From positions 176,952 to 240,951 of the forward strand of contig CAJUED010000001.1 in assembly GCA_910585075.1 (NCBI GenBank): a stretch of 64,000 bases of DNA, given 5' to 3'. How positions within the stretch are numbered: position 1 is the stretch's first letter; each line of letters begins with the position of its first letter. The stretch is from an uncultured Lachnospiraceae bacterium (lineage in GTDB: Bacteria; Bacillota; Clostridia; Lachnospirales; Lachnospiraceae). The notes under the pieces were generated by a model that was not told where the DNA came from, ran no database searches, and was given only the letters and a program-made list of their open reading frames with translations. This document shows positions 1-9,142 of this stretch, piece after piece. Made by a program: the position numbers and the translations under genes.

Positions 1-227
1 AGTTTGCGATAAACATAATACAAAACATGAGCAAACCTGTGTTTCGCAAAACTTCGTTCCTGTACAATTTCACAAAGTCCCCTGAGAGAATATGTCTCAT
101 CCTCAGCCCCGCGATAGCTGATTAACACGGCATCTTCTTTTATCATATGGCAGACACTGTTTACAATGGCTTCACAGCCGTGGTTGCCACTGCCTGCATG
201 CATATACATTATCAATTTATCTTTCAA
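1..227 (-). CDS. Polysaccharide pyruvyl transferase family protein, N-terminal fragment
   Basis: Only the first 75 or so codons are inside the window; the rest lies before base 1. The protein opens with a hydrophobic strand followed by HAGSGNHGCEAI, the N-terminal glycine/asparagine motif of the polysaccharide pyruvyl transferase (CsaB/WcaK) family, which puts ketal-linked pyruvate on surface sugars. The start is probably TTG at 227. It overlaps the TGA of the upstream GT2 gene as TTGA and has GGAG eight bases upstream (236-239), whereas an in-frame ATG at 245 has no good ribosome binding site. The overlap suggests translational coupling. Function is by family resemblance of a short fragment. 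Confidence 0.7.
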   Translation of the reverse strand, partial: MKDKLIMYMHAGSGNHGCEAIVNSVCHMIKEDAVLISYRGAEDETYSLRGLCEIVQERSFAKHRFAHVLYYVYRK

Positions 228-1345
228 ATCCAATTCTCCAAACATTTTCTAATATGATATAAGCACAAATAAGCTTCTGGCAACACCTGGAACATTCTTA
301 CTTTAAGCTTGTACCCTCCGGAAAGCTTTTCATATGCCCCCTGCACCTTTAATTCTCTTTTCAATATATCATGGCACTTCTCTATATACTCCGCGTATTG
401 CCTTCTCTCTTTCCTCGGAAGCAGTGCAAGCTTTCCCACTGTAAGCATAACCGCCATAATCAAAATCATTGTGATTTGCGCTCCGATCTGCTCCTTAGAA
501 ATCTCCGGCTCCTGTCCTTCTTCCTTAGCATCCGCCTTCCATACATAATCAACCTTTTCCCTTGCAAGCTCCCAGCAAGTGATCTGGTCCATATATGCCG
601 GTATAAAAGCCCTGTTCATCGCCCCTGACGGATTCTGATAATATCCATATCCTTTATACGGAATTTCCACTATTTTTTTCATCTGTGGCATTAAATCTAC
701 CAGAAACAGCATGTCCTCACCAATGGTAAGGCCCTGCCTGAAACGAATATCTCCAATGGAATCTCTTTTATACAACTTACTCCAGCAACAGCTGTTCCCC
801 TTTAGAATTCCCTCTGAAATAAAAGTATTCGACGTATAAGTCTTTGCCCTTCCGCCTTGTTTCAAAACAATTTTCCGGACACTGCCACTTTCACCTGCTG
901 CATTTTCTTTGACACTTTCATTTACTGACTCTCTTTTTCCGTCTCTTTCCAACAGCTGCCGCCATTGTCCCTCATCATTCCAGCTTTCAAAACCACACCC
1001 GGCAATGTCGCCGTCTGTTTTTATCAGACTCTCGTACAGCACCTCCAGCATCGGGGGCAACAACCTGTCATCCGCATCTACAAAGGTAATATACTCTCCC
1101 TTTGCGGCCTCTATCCCGGCATTTCTTGCTGCTGAAACTCCTTTGTCATTTAATGTTATGAACCTGATATTATCATATATCCTGTTCATTTCTTCGCATA
1201 ACTCTGCCGTCCCATCCGTAGAGCCATCATTGATAATAATAACCTCCAGATTTTGATAGGTCTGAGCTTCTATGCTTTTTACACAGTTTAAAAGAAAATC
1301 CTGCCCATTATAGACCGGCACGATCACACTGATTAATGGTTTCAT
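224..1345 (-). CDS. Family 2 glycosyltransferase (GT-A fold)
   Basis: A 373-residue protein starting with the classical GT2 entry ISVIVPVYNG, then a nucleotide-binding IINDGSTDGT around residue 38 and the metal-binding VDADD around residues 89-93. The GT-A domain fills the first half. The second half is variable, with a charged Glu/Ser/Asn-rich stretch near residues 130-160 that looks like a loop insertion, and a C-terminal hydrophobic/basic region that may touch the membrane. It would transfer one sugar from a nucleotide donor in the cytoplasm; donor and acceptor cannot be read from sequence. It ends in a TTGA overlap with the pyruvyl transferase and starts one base from the next GT2, so it sits in an operon. 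Confidence 0.93.
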   Translation of the reverse strand: MKPLISVIVPVYNGQDFLLNCVKSIEAQTYQNLEVIIINDGSTDGTAELCEEMNRIYDNIRFITLNDKGVSAARNAGIEAAKGEYITFVDADDRLLPPMLEVLYESLIKTDGDIAGCGFESWNDEGQWRQLLERDGKRESVNESVKENAAGESGSVRKIVLKQGGRAKTYTSNTFISEGILKGNSCCWSKLYKRDSIGDIRFRQGLTIGEDMLFLVDLMPQMKKIVEIPYKGYGYYQNPSGAMNRAFIPAYMDQITCWELAREKVDYVWKADAKEEGQEPEISKEQIGAQITMILIMAVMLTVGKLALLPRKERRQYAEYIEKCHDILKRELKVQGAYEKLSGGYKLKVRMFQVLPEAYLCLYHIRKCLENWI

Positions 1346-1346
1346 T

Positions 1347-2381
1347 TTATAATTTCCTATAGTAAATAATCATTGCCAATCGAAGCAATCTTGTTGTAAT
1401 TCCATTTGGATGACATATCACCAGATAAAGCAGTTTATTTGCTTTATCAGTCACATGAACAGGCGCACTTTTACAAACCTTTCTCACTTCTTCAGCCCTG
1501 CAGATATCCAAAATATTTTTTCTATACCCGGATGGATTTCCCCTTGCCTCATTTTTCAGTGCCAGAAACAGCATATAAATATGCTCCTGATCCGCTTTCT
1601 TTCTCATCGCAGCAAGCTGTTCGCCTGTAAATTTATCCTCTAAAATCTTCCCGGTAATCTGTCTGAGTAACTGAATATTCTCATACACCCCTTTGTCATA
1701 CTTATGAATCATGGACTCCTGCACATAAAGATAATGATAATATGCTTTATGGTCCATGATTACCAGCCGCTCACAGTCAATCAGCGCCGGCAGCATGATA
1801 GTTGTATCCTCCCCCGTTTTAATCACGGGATTACAGTATTTACAATTGTCTTCTATCAATTTTCTTCCGATTAATTTCATGCAGCGCGAGATGCATACAA
1901 GTCTGTGTTCTTCTCCAAGAAGTCTTGGTATAACCTCATTCTCTATAGCTCCCCTGTCATATTCTCCCGGTTTCAGCTGCTGCCATACATACTCGCTGTT
2001 TCCCTCTCCCCGCTCTATCACATAATCACTTGCAATGATTTCCTTTTCATTGCCGGAGAGTTCTGAAGCCATCTCCTCCATCATCTGAAGGTCAACCCAG
2101 TCGTCGCTGTCCACAAAGCTTAAATACTCCCCTGTACTCTCAGCCACACCCCGTTTCCAGGCGGAAATCAGGCCACCGTTTTCCTTATGAATGACCCGTA
2201 TCCTTTTGTCCTTACGTGCCAGGCCATCGCAAAGTGCTCCACTCCCATCCTTAGAGCCGTCGTCCACAAGTACAATCTCAAGGTTGTCATAGGTCTGCCC
2301 AGTCAATGTTTCCACACACTTTAATAAGTATTTTTCTGCATTATATACAGGTACAATTATGCTGATTTTATATTTATTCAT
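1347..2381 (-). CDS. Family 2 glycosyltransferase (GT-A fold)
   Basis: A GT2 enzyme of about 344 residues: ISIIVPVYNA at the N terminus, VDDGSKDGS near residue 40 and VDSDD near residue 90, with an HKENGG segment typical of capsule and teichoic-type GT2 enzymes. The reading frame extends further upstream to a GTG at 2402. The ATG at 2381 is preferred because the family motif begins right after it and AGG lies seven bases upstream. The C-terminal 60 residues are hydrophobic/basic, consistent with peripheral membrane contact. It is followed after one base by another GT2, so the two are co-transcribed. Sugar specificity is unknown. Confidence 0.93.
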   Translation of the reverse strand: MNKYKISIIVPVYNAEKYLLKCVETLTGQTYDNLEIVLVDDGSKDGSGALCDGLARKDKRIRVIHKENGGLISAWKRGVAESTGEYLSFVDSDDWVDLQMMEEMASELSGNEKEIIASDYVIERGEGNSEYVWQQLKPGEYDRGAIENEVIPRLLGEEHRLVCISRCMKLIGRKLIEDNCKYCNPVIKTGEDTTIMLPALIDCERLVIMDHKAYYHYLYVQESMIHKYDKGVYENIQLLRQITGKILEDKFTGEQLAAMRKKADQEHIYMLFLALKNEARGNPSGYRKNILDICRAEEVRKVCKSAPVHVTDKANKLLYLVICHPNGITTRLLRLAMIIYYRKL

Positions 2382-2443
2382 ATAAATACCTATTCTCCAC
2401 ACTATCCATTTTCAGAGCGAGTACGCGGCAATACGGCGTAATC

Positions 2444-3505
2444 TTAATTTCCTGAAACCTTATTATAAATTTCAAGCAGCATCTCCATATTTTTTTCTAT
2501 AGAAAATTTTTCTTCCACTTTTTTCCGGGCGTTTACCCCCAGACATGCGCACAGCTGGTCATCCTCAAGCGCTTTTCTTATTCCATCCATTAAAGACTTG
2601 GCATCCTTTGGTCTGACCAGAATACCTGTCTGTCCATCTTCAATCATTTGGGGAATTCCCCCAACGTCACTGGCCACAATCGTACAGGAATAAGCCATTG
2701 CTTCCAGTATGGAAAGGGACTGTCCCTCAAAATAACTGGGCAAAACAAATATGTCGCACTCTTTTAGATATTTCTTCTTTTCATCCCCTGTAATCCAACC
2801 TAAATCTGTTACAAGATTTGAGCTGTTGGCGGCAAGAACCTTTAACGCCTTATCCTCCCAGATTCCTCCCAGGTATAGCTGCATATCCGGATATTTTTCT
2901 GACAGTTCCCCCACACTTTTTAATAATTCCTCTATTCCCTTTGCCTTACAAAGCCTTCCCAAAAATAAAAGCTTATGCCGGCCATATTGTTTTTCTACCG
3001 CTGGCGGTATCGGAATAGAGTCCGGAAAGACCGTAATCTTTTTTTCATCCACAATCCGGGAAAAAAAACGCTTCCCATCCGGTGACAACACAAGAAAGGC
3101 ATCCGCCATAGACAAAGTTTTCTTAACCTGCAGTCTTCCCCGGTCGCCTAACTGCTGCCCGTAAAAGTTCTCAAAATCTCCCCCATGCTGATGAATCACC
3201 AGTTTCTTACGAAACAGCTTCGCCGCCTTAATAAAAAAAGATTTCCGGTAATAGCTGCTGTCGGAGGCTACATTTACATGCACAATCTGAAAAAAAGGTG
3301 CCTTGGCGCAAAACAGGAAAAGCGCCCCCACCGCCTTTAAGAGCTTTCGGAGCTTGCTTCCCTCCACCATTGTCCCTATATAGCACAAATCAATTTTCTC
3401 ATCCAGTCCGGCCTCATAGTAATGATTCACCACGCCGGAAATCCCCCCGTGGACACTGCGGGCCGGGCCGACCATCAATACCTTTATCTTACTCTTTTTT
3501 CCCAT
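2444..3505 (-). CDS. Family 4 glycosyltransferase (GT-B fold)
   Basis: A GT4 retaining glycosyltransferase of about 353 residues. It has a glycine-rich acceptor loop (HGGISGVV) near the N terminus and a C-terminal donor domain with LFLGRL and the EX7E signature EGQSLSILE. ATG at 3505 has GGAA six bases upstream; a longer in-frame start at 3544 is less likely. The gene start overlaps the end of the upstream GT17-like gene by 22 bases, so the two are translationally coupled. It adds a sugar to a lipid-linked acceptor on the cytoplasmic side. Donor unknown. Confidence 0.92.
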   Translation of the reverse strand: MGKKSKIKVLMVGPARSVHGGISGVVNHYYEAGLDEKIDLCYIGTMVEGSKLRKLLKAVGALFLFCAKAPFFQIVHVNVASDSSYYRKSFFIKAAKLFRKKLVIHQHGGDFENFYGQQLGDRGRLQVKKTLSMADAFLVLSPDGKRFFSRIVDEKKITVFPDSIPIPPAVEKQYGRHKLLFLGRLCKAKGIEELLKSVGELSEKYPDMQLYLGGIWEDKALKVLAANSSNLVTDLGWITGDEKKKYLKECDIFVLPSYFEGQSLSILEAMAYSCTIVASDVGGIPQMIEDGQTGILVRPKDAKSLMDGIRKALEDDQLCACLGVNARKKVEEKFSIEKNMEMLLEIYNKVSGN

Positions 3506-4473
3506 CTGCAGTTCCTTTTTATCTTCCTGAACGCCTTTCTGCAAAACCGCCTCACATTCATGGAAATCCTTGTATAAACCAACTTGCCACCGCTGATAGG
3601 CGGCATAATCAAATAATCATATTCTTCTATATGGTCAAGCAAATATTTCGGGTAGCTTTCATCCACCTCCACCCGCTCAAACTTTGCCTCCCGTCCAAAC
3701 ATATCCTGTCCAAGAATCAGCCTGTCCTTTGCCTCCGCCAAAATGTCCTGATTGTTGTATTCCTGATGGGCCGCTGCCACCACCTTTGTGCCGATACGCC
3801 TGGACACATCTCTCTCCTGCCTGCTGCCCATGTAGCCAAAATGCCAGCCTCCGTCTGCCACACGCACCGCTCCGTCTGCCGTGGTTGAGGCCTCCCGCAG
3901 TCTGATGATGTCATTGGGCGGAATGCTTTTTTTACTGAATACCTTGGTCCCAAGCCACATTTTCCTCTCAACTCCCGGAAACTCTCCGGTGATGGAAAGC
4001 AGGCTCCCCGACACTTCCTCCATATTGATAAAGCAGTAGAACATTCTCTGGGCCAGATGGTAAATCTTATCAGGATCAAAATGTTCAATGATTTCCTTAA
4101 GAACCTTTGGATTGGGAATCTCGTCCACATCGCTGAGCATGATCACATCCTCGTCTGTGGCGTCCTTAAGCCCCCTCTCCAGGGCGTTTTTCTGAAAGTT
4201 ATCCCGCACATGAGTGGTGCCCTCCACCGGGGAATTGTCCACAACAATATACTCTATTTTCGGCAAAAACTCCTGAAACATGGCTTTATTTTTTTCAAAA
4301 CAAAGTTCTTTAGGCTCCCCGGAGAATGTAACGGTTGCCTCCTCAATCACGAATTTATCCACAATCGGATCCAGAATGTGAAGCCGCAGCTTTAAAATAT
4401 CCAGTTCATTAAAAAAGGGAATGCAATCATATACCATCCGCCCATCCTCGCTTTTCTTTCCTTTTTCTACCAT
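3484..4473 (-). CDS. GT17-like glycosyltransferase
   Basis: A 329-residue protein resembling glycosyltransferase family 17, named after eukaryotic beta-1,4-mannosyl-glycoprotein N-acetylglucosaminyltransferase and common as a bacterial accessory glycan gene. Diagnostic features are DCIPFFNELDILKLRL followed by a VDKFVIEEATVTFSG segment within the first 60 residues. A metal-binding type LSDVDEIPN lies near residue 120 and a GGWHFGYMG segment further on. ATG at 4473 has GGAG about ten bases upstream. A second in-frame ATG at 4437, just before the family motif and with AGG upstream, is also possible. It lies between the DUF5672 gene and a GT4 with almost no spacing. Confidence 0.85.
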   Translation of the reverse strand: MVEKGKKSEDGRMVYDCIPFFNELDILKLRLHILDPIVDKFVIEEATVTFSGEPKELCFEKNKAMFQEFLPKIEYIVVDNSPVEGTTHVRDNFQKNALERGLKDATDEDVIMLSDVDEIPNPKVLKEIIEHFDPDKIYHLAQRMFYCFINMEEVSGSLLSITGEFPGVERKMWLGTKVFSKKSIPPNDIIRLREASTTADGAVRVADGGWHFGYMGSRQERDVSRRIGTKVVAAAHQEYNNQDILAEAKDRLILGQDMFGREAKFERVEVDESYPKYLLDHIEEYDYLIMPPISGGKLVYTRISMNVRRFCRKAFRKIKRNCRWEKRVR

Positions 4474-4476
4474 TTT

Positions 4477-5241
4477 TTAATGTCTCCAAAATAAGAGAGG
4501 TCTTATCATGGCTTTCAGCTTATTCAGTCTTCTCGTCCATGGATTCTCAAATTTGGGATACTGCGCATTCCTTCCCCACCATTTATGAAAGGCAAAAGGC
4601 GCATCCACATTAAGGGTCTCCGGCACCGGATGCTCATGTGCAAAGTACTTTGCCACCTCCACAGGCGCAATTTTCATACCGGCTTCCTCTATCTTGTGTT
4701 TATTCATGCAACACAGAAAAACATCCTCGTTGTAAACCCCGTCTTCATCCTTTTCCCACACAAGTTCCGCCTGCCTTGGAAATTCCAAAAGCCGTTTGCT
4801 CCGCAGGGAAACACTGTTCCCTACTCTGCACAGATTTCCATAAATATCGTGAAAACAATGCCGCTTCCCCTTTTCCGGCACAGGCCAGGGGGAGCCGATG
4901 TAATCATACAAAAGAAACTCGTCCCGCCACTTTTCCGGGTGAACCACATAGCCGTCATAGTGAACCAGCATGACATAATCCGTATCAATATAATCCCCAA
5001 ACTCGTATACCATTTTATAGTTAAAGCAGTCGATATCCGTCAGTTTCGAGGTGTGCTTATAAGTAATCCCCTTTGGCAGAAAAAGCGGTTTTCTGTGGGT
5101 AACCAGGACCACCTGTCCGAATTCAATTCCCTGCATGCTGTATTCCAGCGCCTTTATAGTTTCGTATACCTTCACGCTTGTCATAGCCGCCAAGGTAACA
5201 TTGGGCAGCTTCAATTTACCGCCATTTTTTATCTTCTCCAT
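4477..5241 (-). CDS. DUF5672 family protein, probable glycosyltransferase
   Basis: A protein of about 254 residues matching the DUF5672 type: VTLAAMTSV near the start, an ALEYSMQGI segment, a VMLVHYDGYV strand at mid-protein, then DYIGSPWP and RVGNSVSLRSKRLLEF. The VGNGGFSLRS-like element is typical of GT-A-like enzymes that read a nucleotide sugar, so a sugar transferase role is inferred, not proven. ATG at 5241 is preferred over the upstream TTG at 5274. The stop is three bases from the GT17-like start, so the pair is coupled. Confidence 0.82.
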   Translation of the reverse strand: MEKIKNGGKLKLPNVTLAAMTSVKVYETIKALEYSMQGIEFGQVVLVTHRKPLFLPKGITYKHTSKLTDIDCFNYKMVYEFGDYIDTDYVMLVHYDGYVVHPEKWRDEFLLYDYIGSPWPVPEKGKRHCFHDIYGNLCRVGNSVSLRSKRLLEFPRQAELVWEKDEDGVYNEDVFLCCMNKHKIEEAGMKIAPVEVAKYFAHEHPVPETLNVDAPFAFHKWWGRNAQYPKFENPWTRRLNKLKAMIRPLLFWRH

Positions 5242-5333
5242 ATTCCCAAATTTCCCTCTATGCCGCCGTATCAACTGACAGATTCAGGGATTTTTCTTCG
5301 AACTTTTATTCCTGTCCATACGTCAGCTTATTT

Positions 5334-6380
5334 TTATTCATAAACGGTTCCGTTCTGCTTTCGCAGTCTTCTAATCACTGCCCGCCATACTTTTTTCAGG
5401 TAAAACCATGCATATATACGCCTTCTTCTGATATCCTGAAAAAAATATTTTACCTTGCCCGGCCTGCAGTTTCTCTCCGCATACTTTTTCGAATTTTTCT
5501 TATATTCTTTAAGCTCCCGTCTACATTCCTCCGCCGTAAACAGCCGTCCTTTTCTGTCCATATAGTGGAAAAGGCTGTAAATATTCTGCTCCGACGCCCA
5601 ATACCCATCCGACACATTATGCCGGGCCCAGTATTTAGGGGCTATGGCAAACTTCAAGGTTTCACTGGTATGGGCCGGCAGGCAGGCAAATGAGGAATTG
5701 GAAAGCAATAAATAATGGGCATTTTTTAGTGTTACATAGTCTTTCCCTATATCAAAATGATGGGCCGGAATCCCCGGAAGCATCTTTCCTGCCGTTTCCA
5801 CATCATCTGTCACAATCATAAACTCCATATCGGGACGGATTTTCTTCATCTCTTTTATGCCGTGAATCCAATATTTCTTATCAATGAGAAGCTCCGGGCT
5901 TCCTGTATATTCCCCACCTCTCATATTGATAATACAGAGGTTTTCCCGGCTGTACTCATAGGAATCATATTCAGGTTTTACCTTAAGCCACTCTTTCACC
6001 TTTTCAAGATGCTTTATAAAATAAGATTCATCCTGCATATTTCCATAAATCAGCGTGTTATCCTCCACATGGCGCAACCCCTCATCGGCCCCGGCTATGT
6101 AGCAGCCGTGCTCCATGTCGTGTTTGGAATTTCCTATAAAAAGGCGCACTTCCTTATCGTCATACCGCTTAAAATTTTTCTTCTCCTCCTGGGAAATGGC
6201 ATGTCCCAGATCCATATCCATAAAATACATTCCCCGGTTACTGTGAATATTTACAGCCAGCCTCTCCTGCCCTGCCGTACCGAACTCATATCCGTTTTCT
6301 TCCGCCACTGCTCTTGCGGTCACGTAGCAAAACAGCTGGTTTCCAAGGCCCTGACCGTTGATAAATTCCGTTCCTACCAT
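5334..6380 (-). CDS. GT11-like protein (alpha-1,2-fucosyltransferase fold) with degenerate motif
   Basis: About 348 residues with the GT11 N-terminal motif GQGLGNQLFCYVTARA and a late LLSNSSFACLPAHTSE, the counterpart of NSSFSWWGAWL in fucosyltransferases, followed by AIAPKYW. The donor-binding HxRRGDY motif appears as NMRGGEY, so only part is conserved. It is therefore either a diverged fucosyltransferase or a GT11-fold enzyme with another donor. The frame stays open to a GTG at 6422, but ATG at 6380 lies just before the conserved N terminus. A basic, Lys/Arg-rich C-terminal tail of about 50 residues may bind membrane. Confidence 0.75.
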   Translation of the reverse strand: MVGTEFINGQGLGNQLFCYVTARAVAEENGYEFGTAGQERLAVNIHSNRGMYFMDMDLGHAISQEEKKNFKRYDDKEVRLFIGNSKHDMEHGCYIAGADEGLRHVEDNTLIYGNMQDESYFIKHLEKVKEWLKVKPEYDSYEYSRENLCIINMRGGEYTGSPELLIDKKYWIHGIKEMKKIRPDMEFMIVTDDVETAGKMLPGIPAHHFDIGKDYVTLKNAHYLLLSNSSFACLPAHTSETLKFAIAPKYWARHNVSDGYWASEQNIYSLFHYMDRKGRLFTAEECRRELKEYKKNSKKYAERNCRPGKVKYFFQDIRRRRIYAWFYLKKVWRAVIRRLRKQNGTVYE

Positions 6381-6422
6381 TATGTTCCCATCTTCTTCCT
6401 TATCTTTTTCCCATACACTCAC

Positions 6423-6555
6423 GCAAAAGACTTGTCCGGCAATCCTTCCGAAAGCTTAATACTTACCTCTTTGCTTTTAAAAACAATCTAAACTCTGCAA
6501 AGCACACTATTTTCCGAACAATATTTCACACCGGTTCGGTCATTTTCACACCGGT
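6423..6555. other. Intergenic spacer with a short direct repeat
   Basis: The 133-base gap between the flippase stop and the GT11-like gene holds two direct copies of TTTCACACCGGTT, at about 6527 and 6543, with no hairpin terminator that I can recognise. It may be a binding site or an accident. No coding potential is visible. Confidence 0.35.
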
Positions 6556-8319
6556 TTATAAAGTAGTCTCTACCAATTTCTCATTTTCAACCTTATATAT
6601 CATATCACATTTTTCAATGGTATTTAATCTGTGGGCAATAATAATCATGGTTTTCTTCCCATGGAAACTGTTAATCGCCTCCATAACCGCCGCCTCCGTG
6701 TCATTGTCAAGAGCTGAGGTGGCCTCGTCAAACACCAGAATTTCAGGATCATTGTAAAGGGCTCTTGCGATACCGATACGCTGTCTTTGGCCTCCCGAAA
6801 GGCGTACGCCCCGGTCCCCGATTGTTGTATCCAGACCTTCCGGAAGCTCCTCTATAAATTCTTTCAGCTGTGCCTCCTCAAGCACCTCCCAGAGCCTCTT
6901 TTCATCAATCTTATCCGCATCAATTCCGAAGGCGATATTATCCCTGATGGACTCGTCGATCAGATAAATGGACTGGGGAATATATCCCACTTGGGCAAGC
7001 CACGACTCATAGTTTTTAAAGATATCCACACCGTCACAGGTAATTTCCCCTTCCTGGGCATGTAAAAGTCCTAAAAGCACATCCACAATCGTAGACTTTC
7101 CGGCGCCGGAAGCACCGATAATTCCTACCGACTTCCCCTTTGGTACTACCATATGGGCATCCTTAAATATAGCCTTGTCCGAATCCGGATAATGAAAACT
7201 GATATGATTCAGCTCTATCTTATCCTCAAGTTTTAACTTCTCAGCCTGCGAGTTTGCCTTCCGCTCGGCTAACATAGCGTCCGTCTTCATGCCCTCCTGC
7301 AGATTCTCATAGACAAAATCAAGACAGGGCTGATTATAGGCTATCTCCGTAATATAGGTATTGATTCTGTTTACGCTGGGAAGCACCCTGATTGCCGCCA
7401 CGCCAAAGGCCGCTATGGTTTCCATAATCGCCCCCACATTTCCGCCGCCTTTGATATAAACCGCCAGAAAAGATAAGATACTGACAATGAATACCGTCTC
7501 AATCAAAAGCCTGGGACTGTTGTTTAAAACCGCATAATTGCGCGCTACATCCGCTCCCACTCTGCCGGTTTCATAATAATTTCTCACAAAAAATTCTTCC
7601 CTGTTTAAAACCTTTACATCCTTAAGCCCGTAAGTTGCCTGGATCCTCCACTTGGCAATCCTTGACTGCAAAGCCTGATTCCTGGCCCCTATCTTATTGA
7701 GCCTTGGCTTAAACACTTTAATAATAAACAACGTCAGTAAGCCAAAAACCACAAGGATAAACAATGTCATCATTGCATCCTGCCACAATAATACAAAGAA
7801 AATCAGTAATGTCACCACCACCTCGCTGGCCAGTTGCAGCATGGATAAAATCAATGCGAAGGTCTGTGGGATATCGCTGTCCGTAATACGAAAAACCGTG
7901 GGAATATCCGCCCCAAGATATTTTTCGTAAGGCCTGTTTAAAAATTCCGCCATTACACGGCTGATCATTTTATTCCGGTTCTGGGTAATAAAAGAATTCT
8001 GTTTATAGGTTAAAAACAGAATGTAAAGATTTTTAATCACATAAATGGCCATCAGTGCAAATAAGAGCGTCAGCGTCATCTGCCCCACGTCTCTGATATG
8101 CAGCATATCACACAAATTCCCTAAAATGGCATATTTCTCAACATATCCCTGGAGTTTCTCCGGCATCAAAAGCGCATCCACCACAGGAATCATGGCTCCG
8201 ACACCCAGAGTTTCCAAAAGGCCCCCGATAAAAATCATGACGCCCAGAATTACCAACTGTATTTTTTGTTTTCTGTCAAAAATAGATCTGATTTTGCCAA
8301 ACATACTTGTCTTTTTCAT
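6556..8319 (-). CDS. ABC transporter, PglK/MsbA-type lipid-linked oligosaccharide flippase
   Basis: A 587-residue fused ABC half-transporter. Six membrane segments occupy about residues 20-320, with an LETLGVGAMIPVVDAL first helix typical of PglK-like flippases. The ATPase domain follows: Walker A GASGAGKST near residue 400, signature LSGGQRQRIGIARAL near 500, Walker B ILVFDEATSALD, and a late AHRLNT switch histidine. It would act as a homodimer flipping undecaprenyl-linked glycan. ATG at 8319 has GAGGG six bases upstream. A paralogue with the same architecture lies at 53050-54807, so the locus carries two such pumps. The exact glycan moved is unknown. Confidence 0.93.
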   Translation of the reverse strand: MKKTSMFGKIRSIFDRKQKIQLVILGVMIFIGGLLETLGVGAMIPVVDALLMPEKLQGYVEKYAILGNLCDMLHIRDVGQMTLTLLFALMAIYVIKNLYILFLTYKQNSFITQNRNKMISRVMAEFLNRPYEKYLGADIPTVFRITDSDIPQTFALILSMLQLASEVVVTLLIFFVLLWQDAMMTLFILVVFGLLTLFIIKVFKPRLNKIGARNQALQSRIAKWRIQATYGLKDVKVLNREEFFVRNYYETGRVGADVARNYAVLNNSPRLLIETVFIVSILSFLAVYIKGGGNVGAIMETIAAFGVAAIRVLPSVNRINTYITEIAYNQPCLDFVYENLQEGMKTDAMLAERKANSQAEKLKLEDKIELNHISFHYPDSDKAIFKDAHMVVPKGKSVGIIGASGAGKSTIVDVLLGLLHAQEGEITCDGVDIFKNYESWLAQVGYIPQSIYLIDESIRDNIAFGIDADKIDEKRLWEVLEEAQLKEFIEELPEGLDTTIGDRGVRLSGGQRQRIGIARALYNDPEILVFDEATSALDNDTEAAVMEAINSFHGKKTMIIIAHRLNTIEKCDMIYKVENEKLVETTL

Positions 8320-8412
8320 GAAAATCCCTCATGCTGCCAACGGCCCCGCAATATACTACATATGCGACACGTAGTATACCTATTTTCCTTTACCTAACCG
8401 TGTATCACCTTT

Positions 8413-9087
8413 TCAGAGAACATCATCCGAATCGTACTCCATTAATGAAAAACGTTCAACAGCTTCTTCCTGCTCCATATCATACGCCAGATCCCCGGCT
8501 TCTTTTATCACAATTTCAAAAACATAATCCATTCCCTTTTCCGTATAATTCCTGCTTTTTATCCGATATCTTCTGGTGTTTTTCTCCAGCAGTTTCTTTA
8601 TTTTTTCTTCTTCTTGCGCCGACTTGCAATGCAGTACCAGAATATGGGATTTCATCCTTCTGTTCACGTGTCCAAGCACTACCAAGGCTATCGTTGCTAC
8701 AAGAGAAGTGATTACCGCCATCTCGTAGAGCTGGCAGCCGCAAATAATTCCAATGTGAATCGACCAGAGAATAAAGATTAAGTCCACCGGATCCTTCACC
8801 GCCGTCCTGAAACGGATAATTGCCAAAGCCCCTATCGTTCCCAAGGTGATTACCAGATTAGACTGCAGGCACAAAATAATTGTGGATATGAAAAGAGGAA
8901 GCACTGCAATCGCTATATTAAACGCCTTATTATAAAGGGAACGGTGCAGAACCACCTGGTATACAATAAACTCATATAATGCCAACAGTCCCGCTACGAA
9001 CACCACTGACAATACCATTGACGTGGTAATTTCCTGGTTTTGTAAACTGTCTATAATATGACTTGCTACCGCCTGAATAAGATTCAT
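8413..9087 (-). CDS. DUF4956 family membrane protein
   Basis: A 224-residue protein with about four hydrophobic helices in the first 140 residues. The core IGALAIIRFRTAVKDPVDL is the diagnostic DUF4956 segment. It is followed by a cytoplasmic ferredoxin-like tail of about 80 residues containing YRIKSRNYTEKGMDYVFEI. The family has no established function but is often encoded next to VTC-type polyphosphate polymerase domains and CotH kinases, as here. AAGGAG lies just upstream of ATG at 9087. It is the last gene of the VTC-CotH-DUF4956 run. Confidence 0.9.
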   Translation of the reverse strand: MNLIQAVASHIIDSLQNQEITTSMVLSVVFVAGLLALYEFIVYQVVLHRSLYNKAFNIAIAVLPLFISTIILCLQSNLVITLGTIGALAIIRFRTAVKDPVDLIFILWSIHIGIICGCQLYEMAVITSLVATIALVVLGHVNRRMKSHILVLHCKSAQEEEKIKKLLEKNTRRYRIKSRNYTEKGMDYVFEIVIKEAGDLAYDMEQEEAVERFSLMEYDSDDVL

Positions 9088-9142
9088 TCTTCTCTCCTTA
9101 TATAATCTGCCGGCTTTTAGCCTTACCTGCTTGAAAGTCTTG

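Noticed and set aside
4585..5343. Long plus-strand reading frame of 252 codons
   Set aside because: It lies opposite the DUF5672 gene, has no family motif and a composition typical of an antisense shadow.
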